The notes below the pieces were generated by a model. It saw only the letters and a list, made by a program, of their open reading frames with translations. It made no database searches and was not told where the DNA came from. The translations under genes were made by a program, and so were the position numbers. This document shows, piece by piece, positions 8,236 through 16,920 of a stretch of 64,000 bases of DNA. Position 1 is the first letter of the stretch. Each line of letters opens with the position of its first letter. The DNA comes from SMWN01 sp965261165 (lineage in GTDB: Bacteria > Pseudomonadota > Gammaproteobacteria > Eutrophobiales > Eutrophobiaceae): positions 1,488,001 to 1,552,000 of the forward strand of contig OZ253445.1 of the NCBI GenBank assembly GCA_965261165.1, read 5' to 3'.

Positions 8236-8922
8236 CTAGGTGTGATATCCTCTGGCCCGTTCAAACAGATCTGTTACCCAGTATGCCTGTGCACCGATGG
8301 CAGCAAATGGCAATAATATCCATGTAACATTAAATAGAGCCAAACCCAGAACGATAATACAAAAATCCGCACGGCTGAGTTTATGGAATATATAGATAAC
8401 CCAATCTAATCCATCTTCAGGTTTTTTGGCTTCCTTTGCCTGTTCTTCCCGGCTGATGGCCTCTGGGCATTCACCCTTCTTTGCTTCGTGAATGAGATCA
8501 ACGATGTAATCTATGAATGCGCCTGCGCCTGCGGCCAGTCCTAACCACAACCAGAACTGTTGTCCATTGACTTGTGCCGTGCCGTAACCCAAAGCAGCAA
8601 AAAAACTAGCATCAACGATCCAGTCAGACATGTCATCCAGTTTTGCGCCGAACTCAGAAGACATATTTTTTATCCTGGCGACCTCGCCATCACAGTTATC
8701 AAAGGTATAACTGGCAACCAATAACAATGCGCCAACAATTCCAGCTATCTGATTGCCATGTGCAAAACAGACGGCGCAGATCAAACCTAACAAGAGTGAG
8801 ATAGTGGTGAGCTGATTTGGGGTAATGGGCGTCTTCAGTAATATCGGGGTTAATCGATAAGATAGATGCCGAATCAAAGGGAATATCTGTTCTGGTGCAG
8901 TCGGTATGTAAATATTGTTCAT
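8236..8922 (-). CDS. CDP-alcohol phosphatidyltransferase family protein
   Basis: The 228-residue membrane protein contains the full family signature D-x2-DG-x2-AR-x8-G-x3-D-x3-D at about residues 74-100 (DNCDGEVARIKN...GAKLDDMSD). This site binds the CDP moiety and metal. Hydrophobic helices surround it, with a charged loop (EAKKGECPEAISREEQ) near residue 145. Family members transfer a phospho-alcohol from a CDP-activated donor to an alcohol acceptor in phospholipid or related synthesis. The acceptor cannot be read from sequence. It is a single gene bordered by repeats B2 and A3. Confidence 0.85.
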   Translation of the reverse strand: MNNIYIPTAPEQIFPLIRHLSYRLTPILLKTPITPNQLTTISLLLGLICAVCFAHGNQIAGIVGALLLVASYTFDNCDGEVARIKNMSSEFGAKLDDMSDWIVDASFFAALGYGTAQVNGQQFWLWLGLAAGAGAFIDYIVDLIHEAKKGECPEAISREEQAKEAKKPEDGLDWVIYIFHKLSRADFCIIVLGLALFNVTWILLPFAAIGAQAYWVTDLFERARGYHT

Positions 8923-8941
8923 TTTTTATTCTTAAAACCTA

Positions 8942-8978
8942 TGGAAGGTCTGATTAAAAGGTGTTATTAACATTTTTC
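8942..8978 (+). repeat. Family B repeat, truncated copy (B2)
   Basis: The first 37 bases of family B (GGAAGGTCTGATTAAAAG... TTAACATT) are present. The match stops where family A copy A3 begins, as if A3 inserted into or replaced the rest. Confidence 0.5.
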
Positions 8979-8979
8979 T

Positions 8980-9055
8980 GAGACCTTTGCATCATTCAAA
9001 ACCACCGAATAAGACATTATAGGCAATATCATTATTTATAAAGTTTGTGTGAAAT
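8980..9055 (-). repeat. Family A repeat, solo end (A3)
   Basis: Only the family A right end is present, inverted, from GAGACCTTTGCATCATTC to AAAGTTTGTGTGAAAT. It runs up to the ATG of the ybeD-like gene, so the 5' leader of the lipoate operon is made of repeat sequence. No good Shine-Dalgarno is visible before that ATG. Confidence 0.75.
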
Positions 9056-9346
9056 ATGGAACGAGAAGACAATAAAGAAACCAGCGAAGAAGAATCGCTG
9101 ATGGGGTTTCCCTGCAGCTTCCCAATTAAGGTAATGGGGAAAGCAGCTGATGATTTTGATATCTTGGTCGTAGAGATTGTACGAAAACATCATCCTGATG
9201 TGGCAAAAAGTGCGATTAAAACAAAACCAAGTCGTGAAGGTAAGTACATTTCAGTGACGGTAACTATTGAGGCACAAAACAGAGAGCATTTGGATAATAT
9301 TTATCTTGAATTAACCGCGCATGAACGTGTTCTGATGGCATTCTAA
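9056..9346 (+). CDS. ybeD: YbeD/DUF493 family protein
   Basis: The 96-residue protein contains FPCSFPIKVMGKAADDF and, near the C-terminus, the ITV-like beta strand VTVTIEAQNREHLDNIYLEL followed by HERVLMAF. This is the compact ferredoxin-like fold of the YbeD (UPF0250) family. In many gammaproteobacteria it sits directly before lipB, as here; the stop is one base before the lipB ATG, so translation is probably coupled. The role is thought to be regulatory in lipoate metabolism but is not firmly established. The N-terminal 14 acidic residues (EREDNKETSEEE) may be flexible. Confidence 0.85.
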   Translation: MEREDNKETSEEESLMGFPCSFPIKVMGKAADDFDILVVEIVRKHHPDVAKSAIKTKPSREGKYISVTVTIEAQNREHLDNIYLELTAHERVLMAF

Positions 9347-9347
9347 A

Positions 9348-10013
9348 ATGTCTGTCGATCTGATTATCAAAAATAAAGGAGTTTGCGATTACCAGGAGAT
9401 TTACTCAGCAATGTCCTGTTTTACTGATAATCGAGATTCCACAACGATTGATGAAGTCTGGTTCTTGCAACACCCGCCAGTCTATACGTTAGGACTAAAT
9501 GGTCAGCGTGAGCACATTATAAACTCAGGTGAAATACCTGTTATTGAAACTGACCGGGGTGGTCAGGTGACATACCATGGACTAGGACAATTAATGGTTT
9601 ACCTATTGGTAGATATCAAACGTAAATCTATTAGTGTTAAGGATTATGTGCATCGTCTGGAACAGTCAGTGATTGATATGTTAGAAGTTTATAATGTAAT
9701 GGCTCATAGAATAAATGGAGCACCAGGTACTTATGTTAGTAACAAAAAAATTTCGGCCTTAGGCATCAGGGTCAGAAAAGGGTGCAGTTATCACGGCTTA
9801 TCTATTAATGTTGATATGGATCTAGCTCCCTACAAAGACATACATCCGTGTGGATATTTTGATCTAGAAGTGACACAGATGCGTGAAATTGGAATAGAAA
9901 AGGACTTAGTGGAAATAAAAAATACATTAATACCTTGCCTGCTGAGACAAATGTCTTATGCAGAAGAAAAGATAAATGTTGTGAATGAAGCCAGCTCAGA
10001 TAAAGCCGCTTAA
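9348..10013 (+). CDS. lipB: Octanoyl-[acyl-carrier-protein]:protein octanoyltransferase
   Basis: LipB moves the octanoyl chain from acyl carrier protein to lipoyl domains of 2-oxoacid dehydrogenases and the glycine cleavage H protein. The 221-residue protein has the substrate-tunnel motif RGGQVTYHGLGQ (70-81), the catalytic Lys in KISALGIR (Lys134) and the acyl-enzyme Cys in PCG (Cys168). Length is normal for the family. It lies one base after ybeD and 18 bases before lipA, forming one operon for lipoate assembly. Confidence 0.95.
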   Translation: MSVDLIIKNKGVCDYQEIYSAMSCFTDNRDSTTIDEVWFLQHPPVYTLGLNGQREHIINSGEIPVIETDRGGQVTYHGLGQLMVYLLVDIKRKSISVKDYVHRLEQSVIDMLEVYNVMAHRINGAPGTYVSNKKISALGIRVRKGCSYHGLSINVDMDLAPYKDIHPCGYFDLEVTQMREIGIEKDLVEIKNTLIPCLLRQMSYAEEKINVVNEASSDKAA

Positions 10014-10031
10014 ACAATCTAGGATTAAATT

Positions 10032-11009
10032 ATGTCAAGTGAAATACAGATAAGTGATATTCAGTCAAGGCCATCTCGAGACCAACGCGGAAGGTTGAAG
10101 ACCGCGAAGATACCTATCAAGGTGATTCCGATGGAAGGCAAGCCAGCACGTAAGCCAACATGGATTCGAGCCAAGGCACCCGTTGGCAATAGAGTTTCGC
10201 GCCTGAAAATATTACTCCGCGAGCATAAATTACATACTGTCTGTGAAGAAGCGGCCTGTCCAAATCTGGGTGAATGTTTTTCTCACGGTACAGCAACATT
10301 TATGATTATGGGTGATGTCTGTACCCGACGCTGTCCATTCTGTGATGTTGCACATGGTCGTCCTAAACCTTTGGATGTAAATGAACCAGAGCATCTGGCA
10401 CAAGCTGTTGCGAAGATGAGCCTGAAATATGTCGTTATCACCTCGGTTGATCGAGATGATCTAAAAGATGGTGGGGCGGGTCACTTTAAGACCTGTATCG
10501 GGGCCATACGTAACAAGGCACCTCAAGTGAAGATAGAAACCTTGGTGCCTGACTTCCGGCGGCGGATGGAAATAGCCCTGTCTACACTGGCGAAGTGTCC
10601 GCCTGATGTTTTTAATCATAATCTTGAAACAGTTCCGCGTCTATACAGAAAAGCCAGACCCGGTGCAGATTACGATTGGTCTTTAACATTGATCGAGAAT
10701 TTCAAGAAGCAACATCCGCAGATTCCTACCAAATCAGGTTTGATGCTGGGTTTGGGAGAAACCATTGATGAGGTTAAGCAGGTGTTACAAGATTTGCGGG
10801 CGCACGATTGCGATATGCTGACCCTCGGCCAGTACCTACAACCCAGTCGTTATCATCTACAGGTAGATCGTTTTGTTACTCCAGATGAATTTGCCGACTT
10901 GGGAGATTATGCAAAAAATCTAGGATTTAAGAATGTAGCCAGTGCTCCAATGGTACGGTCTTCATACCATGCAGATATACAAGCTGCGGGTGAAAAAAAT
11001 AGTGACTGA
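10032..11009 (+). CDS. lipA: Lipoyl synthase (radical SAM)
   Basis: LipA inserts two sulfur atoms into protein-bound octanoyl groups. The 325-residue protein carries both iron-sulfur cluster motifs. The auxiliary CX4CX5C is CEEAACPNLGEC (Cys71, 76, 82) and the radical-SAM CX3CX2C is CTRRCPFC (Cys97, 101, 104). The C-terminal RSSYHAD element (about 308-314) supplies the conserved Ser ligand of the auxiliary cluster. GLGETIDEV is the SAM-binding Gly-rich strand. It is the last gene of the ybeD-lipB-lipA operon and converges with xseA, leaving only 39 bases between them. Confidence 0.96.
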   Translation: MSSEIQISDIQSRPSRDQRGRLKTAKIPIKVIPMEGKPARKPTWIRAKAPVGNRVSRLKILLREHKLHTVCEEAACPNLGECFSHGTATFMIMGDVCTRRCPFCDVAHGRPKPLDVNEPEHLAQAVAKMSLKYVVITSVDRDDLKDGGAGHFKTCIGAIRNKAPQVKIETLVPDFRRRMEIALSTLAKCPPDVFNHNLETVPRLYRKARPGADYDWSLTLIENFKKQHPQIPTKSGLMLGLGETIDEVKQVLQDLRAHDCDMLTLGQYLQPSRYHLQVDRFVTPDEFADLGDYAKNLGFKNVASAPMVRSSYHADIQAAGEKNSD

Positions 11010-11048
11010 ATTTAATCGAATATCCGAAGAATATGAAGCGGCATTATT

Positions 11049-12419
11049 TTATGAATTTTTATCTAGGTCAATATCACTGAAAATTTCGTTAACCGTGCAC
11101 TTGGCCTGGCCTTGAGAAAAACGTGTTAATACTTCATCATATGGAACAAGTTGTTCGGTATTACGTATTATTTCCCGAGAACCATAGTCTTGCACGATGG
11201 CGTAGCCCCTGTTTAAGGTGGCAAGTGGACTCACCGCATTTAATGCTCTTACTACCGTTTGTAATTGCGCATTTAAATTTTGATAGTGATGATTTTCTGC
11301 TTGCTTTAAACGCTGATAAATTTGCTCAGATCGTTCTATATAAAATCGTATTTTTTGTAAAGGGTTATGCTCATTTAGGACAGAGAGTTGATCATGTATT
11401 TTATTCTTTTTTTCTACCGCCGTTGATTTAATCAAGTGATTCATACGCGCAAACAGAGCATCAAGTCTTTGCGCATTGTTCTGTAGCTGTGTTGTCAGAT
11501 GAGGCAGGCGTTTTCCCAGATGTAAAGTATTTTGTTTGAGTGCGTCCAAGTTGGCCTGGAAGATTTGTATTAACCGGTTTTGTTGTAGAGATATGGATTG
11601 TTTAATATGCATTTGATCGGGACTGACTAATTCAGCTGCCGCTGACGGTGTAGCTGCGCGTTGATCAGCGACAAAATCAGCGATGGTAAAATCAATCTCA
11701 TGACCAATGCCTGAAACGACAGGAATGGAACAATCAAAAATAGTTCGTGCCAAGGTTTCATTATCAAAGGACCAGAGATCTTCTATCGAACCACCACCAC
11801 GTGAAATAATAATTACATCACATTCATTTCTTTTTTCTACAGTCTTAAGCATTGCTGTGATTTGTTCTGCAGCACCGTCTCCCTGAACAACCACAGGGTA
11901 GATAATGATATTTCCCGCAGGATAACGGCGTTTAAGGACGCTCATGATATCTCGGATGGCAGCGCCTGTAGGTGAAGTGATGATGCCAATCGTTTTCGGA
12001 AAATCGGGAAGAGTTTGTTTATGTCCATCTTCGAACAAACCATCTTTAAGCAATTTTTGTTTTAGTTCTTCATAGGCATGCTGAAGTCCGCCTTCACCAG
12101 CGAGTTCCATTTGTTCGATAATTAATTGGAACTCACCACGTCCCTCATAGAGACTAATATTTGCGCGAACAAGAACTTCAGTGCCGTTTTCAGGTTCAAA
12201 TTTAAGAAAGCAGTTTTTGCCTTTGAACATGGCGCAACGTACCTGAGAATGGACATCCTTTAGAGACATATACATATGACCCGAGGCAGGGCAGGCAAAA
12301 TTTGAGATTTCGCCTTGTAGCCAAATAGATGGGAAACTGCCCTCAAGTACAGCACGGACTTCACGGTTTAGCCGAGTAACATTATAAATATCCCGTTGGT
12401 TATTAGCTATTTCACTCAT
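11049..12419 (-). CDS. xseA: Exodeoxyribonuclease VII large subunit
   Basis: The 456-residue protein begins with the OB-fold domain (VTRLNREVRAVLEGSFPSIW...GEISNF, residues 14-40). It continues into the catalytic region with IGIITSPTGAAIRDI, ISRGGGSIEDLWSFDNE, SGIGHEIDFTIADFVADQRAATPSAAAE. A helical, Gln-rich coiled-coil stretch (about 265-400) binds the small subunit. Together with XseB it degrades single-stranded DNA. No xseB is nearby. It is transcribed away from guaB, with 131 bases between the two starts. Confidence 0.95.
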   Translation of the reverse strand: MSEIANNQRDIYNVTRLNREVRAVLEGSFPSIWLQGEISNFACPASGHMYMSLKDVHSQVRCAMFKGKNCFLKFEPENGTEVLVRANISLYEGRGEFQLIIEQMELAGEGGLQHAYEELKQKLLKDGLFEDGHKQTLPDFPKTIGIITSPTGAAIRDIMSVLKRRYPAGNIIIYPVVVQGDGAAEQITAMLKTVEKRNECDVIIISRGGGSIEDLWSFDNETLARTIFDCSIPVVSGIGHEIDFTIADFVADQRAATPSAAAELVSPDQMHIKQSISLQQNRLIQIFQANLDALKQNTLHLGKRLPHLTTQLQNNAQRLDALFARMNHLIKSTAVEKKNKIHDQLSVLNEHNPLQKIRFYIERSEQIYQRLKQAENHHYQNLNAQLQTVVRALNAVSPLATLNRGYAIVQDYGSREIIRNTEQLVPYDEVLTRFSQGQAKCTVNEIFSDIDLDKNS

Positions 12420-12467
12420 GAACTAATGCTACATAAAGATAAGTTGGTCGGCAAAGCAAACAGTGAT

Positions 12468-12495
12468 TTGCCATTCGGTTAGTTGGTGTTACAAT
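12468..12495 (+). promoter_or_regulatory. Candidate sigma-70 promoter for guaB
   Basis: TTGCCA (12468-12473) and TACAAT (12490-12495) are separated by 16 bases and lie about 55 bases before the guaB ATG. They fit the sigma-70 consensus well for sequence inspection alone. Confidence 0.5.
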
Positions 12496-12550
12496 GCGCT
12501 GCTATTTTTATCTTTAAATCAGATAGTTAAGATAGGTAGATAGTTTAAAT

Positions 12551-14014
12551 ATGCGTGTAATGGGGCAAGCTCTTACCTTTGATGATGTCTTATTAGTCCC
12601 CGCCTTCTCGGATGTCCTGCCTCGGGAAGTTAGTTTAGCCGCCCGCCTGACAAGGGATATCACACTTAACATCCCTTTGGTATCGGCAGCCATGGATACC
12701 GTGACAGAATCCAGCTTGGCAATTGCCATGGCTCAGGAAGGTGGTATTGGCATAATCCATAAGAACATTAGTCCTGAAGCACAGGCCAAGCAAGTCCGTT
12801 TGGTAAAAAAGCATGAGAGCGGGGTAGTGAAAGATCCGTTAACAGTCTCACCAGGGGCATCTATTCAGGAAGTATTGGGATTAACTCGGCGTTATAAGAT
12901 ATCTGGTTTACCGGTTGTGGATGGTGAAGATCTAGTTGGAATTGTCACTAGTCGAGATATGCGTTTCGAAACACGTCTCGGCGACCCCGTCAGTAATATC
13001 ATGACAAAGAAAGATAAGTTGGTCACCGTCTTTGAGGGAACAAGCAAGGACGAGATAAAAGAACTATTACATAAACACCGTATTGAAAAGGTACTGGTAG
13101 TTAATAAAAATTTCCAGTTACGTGGTTTGGTAACGGTCAAGGATATTCAGAAGGCACAAGAATTTCCTAATGCATGCAAAGACAGTGATGAGCAATTACG
13201 CGTGGGTGCTGCTATCGGTGTAGGTGAAGCATCCCAGCACAGAGCCGAGGCGCTGATTGAGACAGGTGTAGATGTGCTTGTTGTCGATACTGCGCATGGT
13301 CATTCCGCTGGTGTGCTTGAAATGGTTAAGTGGATTAAAATAGCATTTCCTGATAGTCAGGTGATTGGCGGTAACGTAGCGACATCTGCGGGTGCCAAAG
13401 CCTTAGTTGATGCAGGTGCAGATGGCATCAAGGTCGGGATTGGGCCAGGTTCAATTTGTACCACTCGTATCGTTTCAGGTGTCGGTGTACCACAAATCAG
13501 TGCGATTGCTAATGCTGCAGAAGCCTTGAAGGGAACCGGTGTGCCATTTATTGCGGACGGCGGTGTTCGTTTTTCTGGTGATGTTGCCAAGGCCATTGTC
13601 GCTGGTGCTTATTCAATCATGATTGGCGGGTTGTTTGCTGGAACAGAAGAAGCGCCAGGCGAAGTTGAGTTATACAAAGGACGTTCATATAAGTCATACC
13701 GTGGGATGGGGTCACTTGGCGCCATGTCTCAACAGCATGGCTCTTCTGATCGTTATTTTCAGGAGAATGATGAGATTGAAAAATTGGTACCTGAAGGCAT
13801 TGAAGGACGTGTTCCTTACAGAGGGCCTTTGGATACCATCATCCACCAATTATTGGGCGGCGTACGTGCAGCAATGGGTTATACCGGTTGTAAAGATATT
13901 GAAGAAATGCGTACACGTCCAGAGTTCCTGCGTTTAACCAATGCGGGGATGCGTGAAAGTCATGTCCATGATGTGATGATTACCAAGGAACCGCCGAACT
14001 ATCGGATGGAGTAA
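12551..14014 (+). CDS. guaB: Inosine-5'-monophosphate dehydrogenase
   Basis: GuaB oxidises IMP to XMP with NAD+, the committed step of GMP synthesis. The 487-residue protein has the TIM-barrel start LTFDDVLLVPAFSDVLP and paired CBS domains (about residues 95-205). The catalytic loop is GIGPGSICTTRIVSGVGVPQ, with the active-site Cys near residue 304. The phosphate-binding FIADGGVRFSGDVAKA and the mobile flap SDRYFQ...EGIEGRVPYRG follow. Full length. guaA follows after 178 bases. Confidence 0.97.
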   Translation: MRVMGQALTFDDVLLVPAFSDVLPREVSLAARLTRDITLNIPLVSAAMDTVTESSLAIAMAQEGGIGIIHKNISPEAQAKQVRLVKKHESGVVKDPLTVSPGASIQEVLGLTRRYKISGLPVVDGEDLVGIVTSRDMRFETRLGDPVSNIMTKKDKLVTVFEGTSKDEIKELLHKHRIEKVLVVNKNFQLRGLVTVKDIQKAQEFPNACKDSDEQLRVGAAIGVGEASQHRAEALIETGVDVLVVDTAHGHSAGVLEMVKWIKIAFPDSQVIGGNVATSAGAKALVDAGADGIKVGIGPGSICTTRIVSGVGVPQISAIANAAEALKGTGVPFIADGGVRFSGDVAKAIVAGAYSIMIGGLFAGTEEAPGEVELYKGRSYKSYRGMGSLGAMSQQHGSSDRYFQENDEIEKLVPEGIEGRVPYRGPLDTIIHQLLGGVRAAMGYTGCKDIEEMRTRPEFLRLTNAGMRESHVHDVMITKEPPNYRME

Positions 14015-14192
14015 AGGGTTTTGTAATTTTCAGGCCTATGATATTTACTAACAAATACTGGATGCGAAGTGTGAGGCACTAATTAATGAAGGATATAGTA
14101 TGTTGCGTTTCACTTTTAACACTTCACTTGGAGAGAATAAATACTAAACAAACAAAGATAGCAAGAGATCCAAACATCAAATAGATCATTGA

Positions 14193-15767
14193 ATGACCAA
14201 TATACATTCTGAAAAAATCCTTATTCTGGATTTTGGCTCCCAGTACACACAACTGATCGCACGTCGTGTGCGTGAAGCGAATGTCTATAGCGAAATTCAT
14301 TCCTTTGATATGCCAACAAATGACATCAAGGCATTAAATCCCAAAGCCATTATTCTTTCTGGCGGGCCGGAATCGGTAACGATTGAAAGTGACATCAAGG
14401 CGCCAGAGATTGTCTTTCGAATGAACATTCCCGTGCTGGGGATATGCTATGGCATGCAGACCATGGTAACACAACTTGGTGGCAAGGTTGAATCTTCTAG
14501 CACGAGAGAATTTGGTTACGCACAGGTGCGAGCCAGAGGGCATACAGCACTATTAAAAGATATTCAGGATGATACTAATGATGAAGGCCATGGTCTATTA
14601 GACGTCTGGATGAGTCATGGTGATAAGGTCGTTGATTTACCTGAAGGATTCAAGGTCATGGCTTCAACAGACAATGCACCCATTGCAGGCATGGCCAATG
14701 AAGAGAAGAAATTTTATGGCTTGCAATTTCATCCAGAAGTCACACACACCAAACAGGGCGAAGCCATCTTACAAAGATTCTTGCATGAGATATCGGATTG
14801 CCAATCCTTGTGGAATACGGACAATATTGTGGAAGATTCCATCAAGACTATCAGAGCCAAGATTGGTAAAGATAAAGTATTGCTGGGATTATCGGGTGGC
14901 GTGGATTCTTCTGTTGTTGCTGCCTTATTATACGAAGCTATTGGCGATCAACTCACCTGTGTATTTGTTGATAATGGCCTGCTTCGTTTGCGCGAAGGTA
15001 ATCAGGTTATGGAAACCTTTACTGAATATATGGGTGTTAAAGTCATACGTGCCAATGCGGAGGATCGTTTTCTAAATGAACTTGCAGGTGTTACTGATCC
15101 TGAAATAAAAAGAAAAGTTATTGGTAAGAATTTCATCGAAGTTTTTGATGAAGAAGCCACTAGGCTGGAAGGGATTAAGTGGTTGGCTCAAGGCACGATT
15201 TATCCAGATGTTATCGAATCTGCCGGTGCAAAAACCGGCAAGGCGCATGTGATTAAGACACATCATAATGTAGGTGGTCTGCCAGAAGATATGCGATTTG
15301 AATTAGTCGAACCGCTACGCGATTTGTTTAAAGACGAAGTGCGGAAACTTGGTATTCAGTTAGGTTTGCCAGCAAGTATGGTCTATCGCCATCCTTTTCC
15401 TGGTACGGGCTTAGGCGTACGGATTCTTGGGGAAGTAAAAAAAGAATACGCAGATCTTTTACGTCAAGCAGATGCAATTTATATGGAAGAGTTAAATGCA
15501 CAAGAGCTGTACGACAAAATTAGCCAGGCCTTTGCAGTTTTTCTTCCCGTAAAGTCTGTAGGCGTAATGGGTGATGCGCGTAAATATGATTATGTGATCG
15601 CGCTTCGTGCTGTTGAAACCATCGATTTTATGACAGCACGCTGGGCCAGGTTGCCCTATGAATTCTTGGAGATTGTTTCTAGCAGAATTATTAATGAAGT
15701 CGATGGTATTTCCAGAGTTACTTATGATATTTCGAGCAAACCTCCGGCTACCATTGAGTGGGAATAG
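14193..15767 (+). CDS. guaA: GMP synthase (glutamine-hydrolysing)
   Basis: GuaA converts XMP to GMP using glutamine and ATP. The 524-residue protein has an N-terminal class I amidotransferase domain: nucleophile Cys85 in GICYGMQ and the His-Glu pair in QFHPEVTHT. The ATP-pyrophosphatase P-loop LSGGVDSSV and the C-terminal dimerisation domain ending in ISSKPPATIEWE follow. That tail is the near-invariant GuaA C-terminus, so the gene is complete. The start matches the family N-terminus (IHSEKILILDFGSQYTQLIARRVRE). It is the downstream partner of guaB. Confidence 0.97.
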   Translation: MTNIHSEKILILDFGSQYTQLIARRVREANVYSEIHSFDMPTNDIKALNPKAIILSGGPESVTIESDIKAPEIVFRMNIPVLGICYGMQTMVTQLGGKVESSSTREFGYAQVRARGHTALLKDIQDDTNDEGHGLLDVWMSHGDKVVDLPEGFKVMASTDNAPIAGMANEEKKFYGLQFHPEVTHTKQGEAILQRFLHEISDCQSLWNTDNIVEDSIKTIRAKIGKDKVLLGLSGGVDSSVVAALLYEAIGDQLTCVFVDNGLLRLREGNQVMETFTEYMGVKVIRANAEDRFLNELAGVTDPEIKRKVIGKNFIEVFDEEATRLEGIKWLAQGTIYPDVIESAGAKTGKAHVIKTHHNVGGLPEDMRFELVEPLRDLFKDEVRKLGIQLGLPASMVYRHPFPGTGLGVRILGEVKKEYADLLRQADAIYMEELNAQELYDKISQAFAVFLPVKSVGVMGDARKYDYVIALRAVETIDFMTARWARLPYEFLEIVSSRIINEVDGISRVTYDISSKPPATIEWE

Positions 15768-15812
15768 TGCAAGGTTTAAAAACAAATAATTCATCTTTAC
15801 GTTTTACTTGCA

Positions 15813-16271
15813 ATGTCTGACAAAGACTTCATGCAACGTGCTTTTGAGTTGGCAACGAAAGCCGAAGCGCAGGATGAAGTCCCAGTTGGCGCGGTCATTG
15901 TTTACCAGGATAAAATAATTGGTGAAGGCTGGAATCAACCTATATCATCAGACGATCCCACAGCGCATGCCGAGATAATGGCGCTACGAGATGCTGGGAA
16001 TAAAATCAGCAATTATCGTTTACCGAACGCAACGATTTATGTCACTCTTGAACCCTGTACTATGTGTGCGGGCGCGATTGTTTATGCACGAATTTCCAAA
16101 CTTGTTTACGCAACTGATGATCCAAAAACAGGTGCTTGTGGCAGTGTATTTAATTTGCTTCAAACTGAAGAACTGAATCATAAAGTAGAAATTGAGACAG
16201 GCATTATGCAAGAAAAATGTCGATGCTTAATACAGTCATTCTTCAAAGAAAAAAGAACTAACCAAAAGTGA
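15813..16271 (+). CDS. tadA: tRNA-specific adenosine deaminase
   Basis: TadA deaminates adenosine 34 to inosine in the anticodon of tRNA-Arg, allowing wobble decoding. The 152-residue protein has the zinc motif HAE (His52, Glu54) and PCTMC (Cys82, Cys85), with VPVGAVIV and ARISKLVYATDDPKTGACGS of this family. Length is normal. The last four bases overlap the GTG start of the next gene (GTGA), so the two are translationally coupled. The order guaA-tadA is frequent in related bacteria. Confidence 0.94.
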   Translation: MSDKDFMQRAFELATKAEAQDEVPVGAVIVYQDKIIGEGWNQPISSDDPTAHAEIMALRDAGNKISNYRLPNATIYVTLEPCTMCAGAIVYARISKLVYATDDPKTGACGSVFNLLQTEELNHKVEIETGIMQEKCRCLIQSFFKEKRTNQK

Positions 16272-16765
16272 CTGATATAACAACTGGTCAAGCAGCACAT
16301 CTGGCAGAGATGTTCCTGAAAATATCAGGAAAATTGGTCACTGCTGAATCTTGTACTGGAGGTAGTCTTGCTGAAATTCTGACGCGTATCCCGGGCAGCT
16401 CTGCCTGGTTTGAATGCGGTTTTGTAACTTATTCAAATGAATCGAAACATGAACTGTTATCAATATCGTTAGACACGCTAGAACAATTTGGTGCTGCCAG
16501 TGAAGAAACAGCAAGCGCAATGGCAAAAGGTGCGGTAGAAAATAGTCGGGCAGATTACGGTATTGCTATCACTGGTATCGTGGGTCCCGATGGAGGCACA
16601 AGTGACAGACCTGTCGGTACGGTCTATTTTGCCTGGCACAAAAGAAACGAAGGCGGCAGCACAGCACGCATTTGTCTTGAAGGTGATCGCCTCAGAGTCA
16701 GGGAGCAGGCCTGCATGTTGGCAATGCAAGGACTCATTGATTTACTACAAAAAGTTTCGGAGTAG
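16268..16765 (+). CDS. pncC: CinA C-terminal family protein (nicotinamide-nucleotide amidohydrolase)
   Basis: The 165-residue protein is the stand-alone CinA C-terminal domain. It contains LVTAESCTGGSLAEILTRIPGSSAWFECGFVTYSNESK, GAASEETASAMAKGA, AITGIVGPDGGTSDRPVGTVYFAW and GDRLRVREQA. Family enzymes convert nicotinamide mononucleotide to nicotinic acid mononucleotide in NAD recycling. The start is GTG, overlapping the tadA stop. The N-terminal COG1058 domain found in long CinA proteins is absent, as is usual for PncC. Confidence 0.92.
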   Translation: MTDITTGQAAHLAEMFLKISGKLVTAESCTGGSLAEILTRIPGSSAWFECGFVTYSNESKHELLSISLDTLEQFGAASEETASAMAKGAVENSRADYGIAITGIVGPDGGTSDRPVGTVYFAWHKRNEGGSTARICLEGDRLRVREQACMLAMQGLIDLLQKVSE

Positions 16766-16920
16766 CTATAAGCATATAGACTTAATATTTATTCGTTGTC
16801 TATTTGAAACTCTTGTTATATTTTTGTTTTTTTATGAGCTAGTAGCATCCCCGCTTCTGAATGAGTCTAGCATAATTTTTTGCCTCATCACTGTGCAAAA
16901 TAACTTGTCCATTAGGGTAT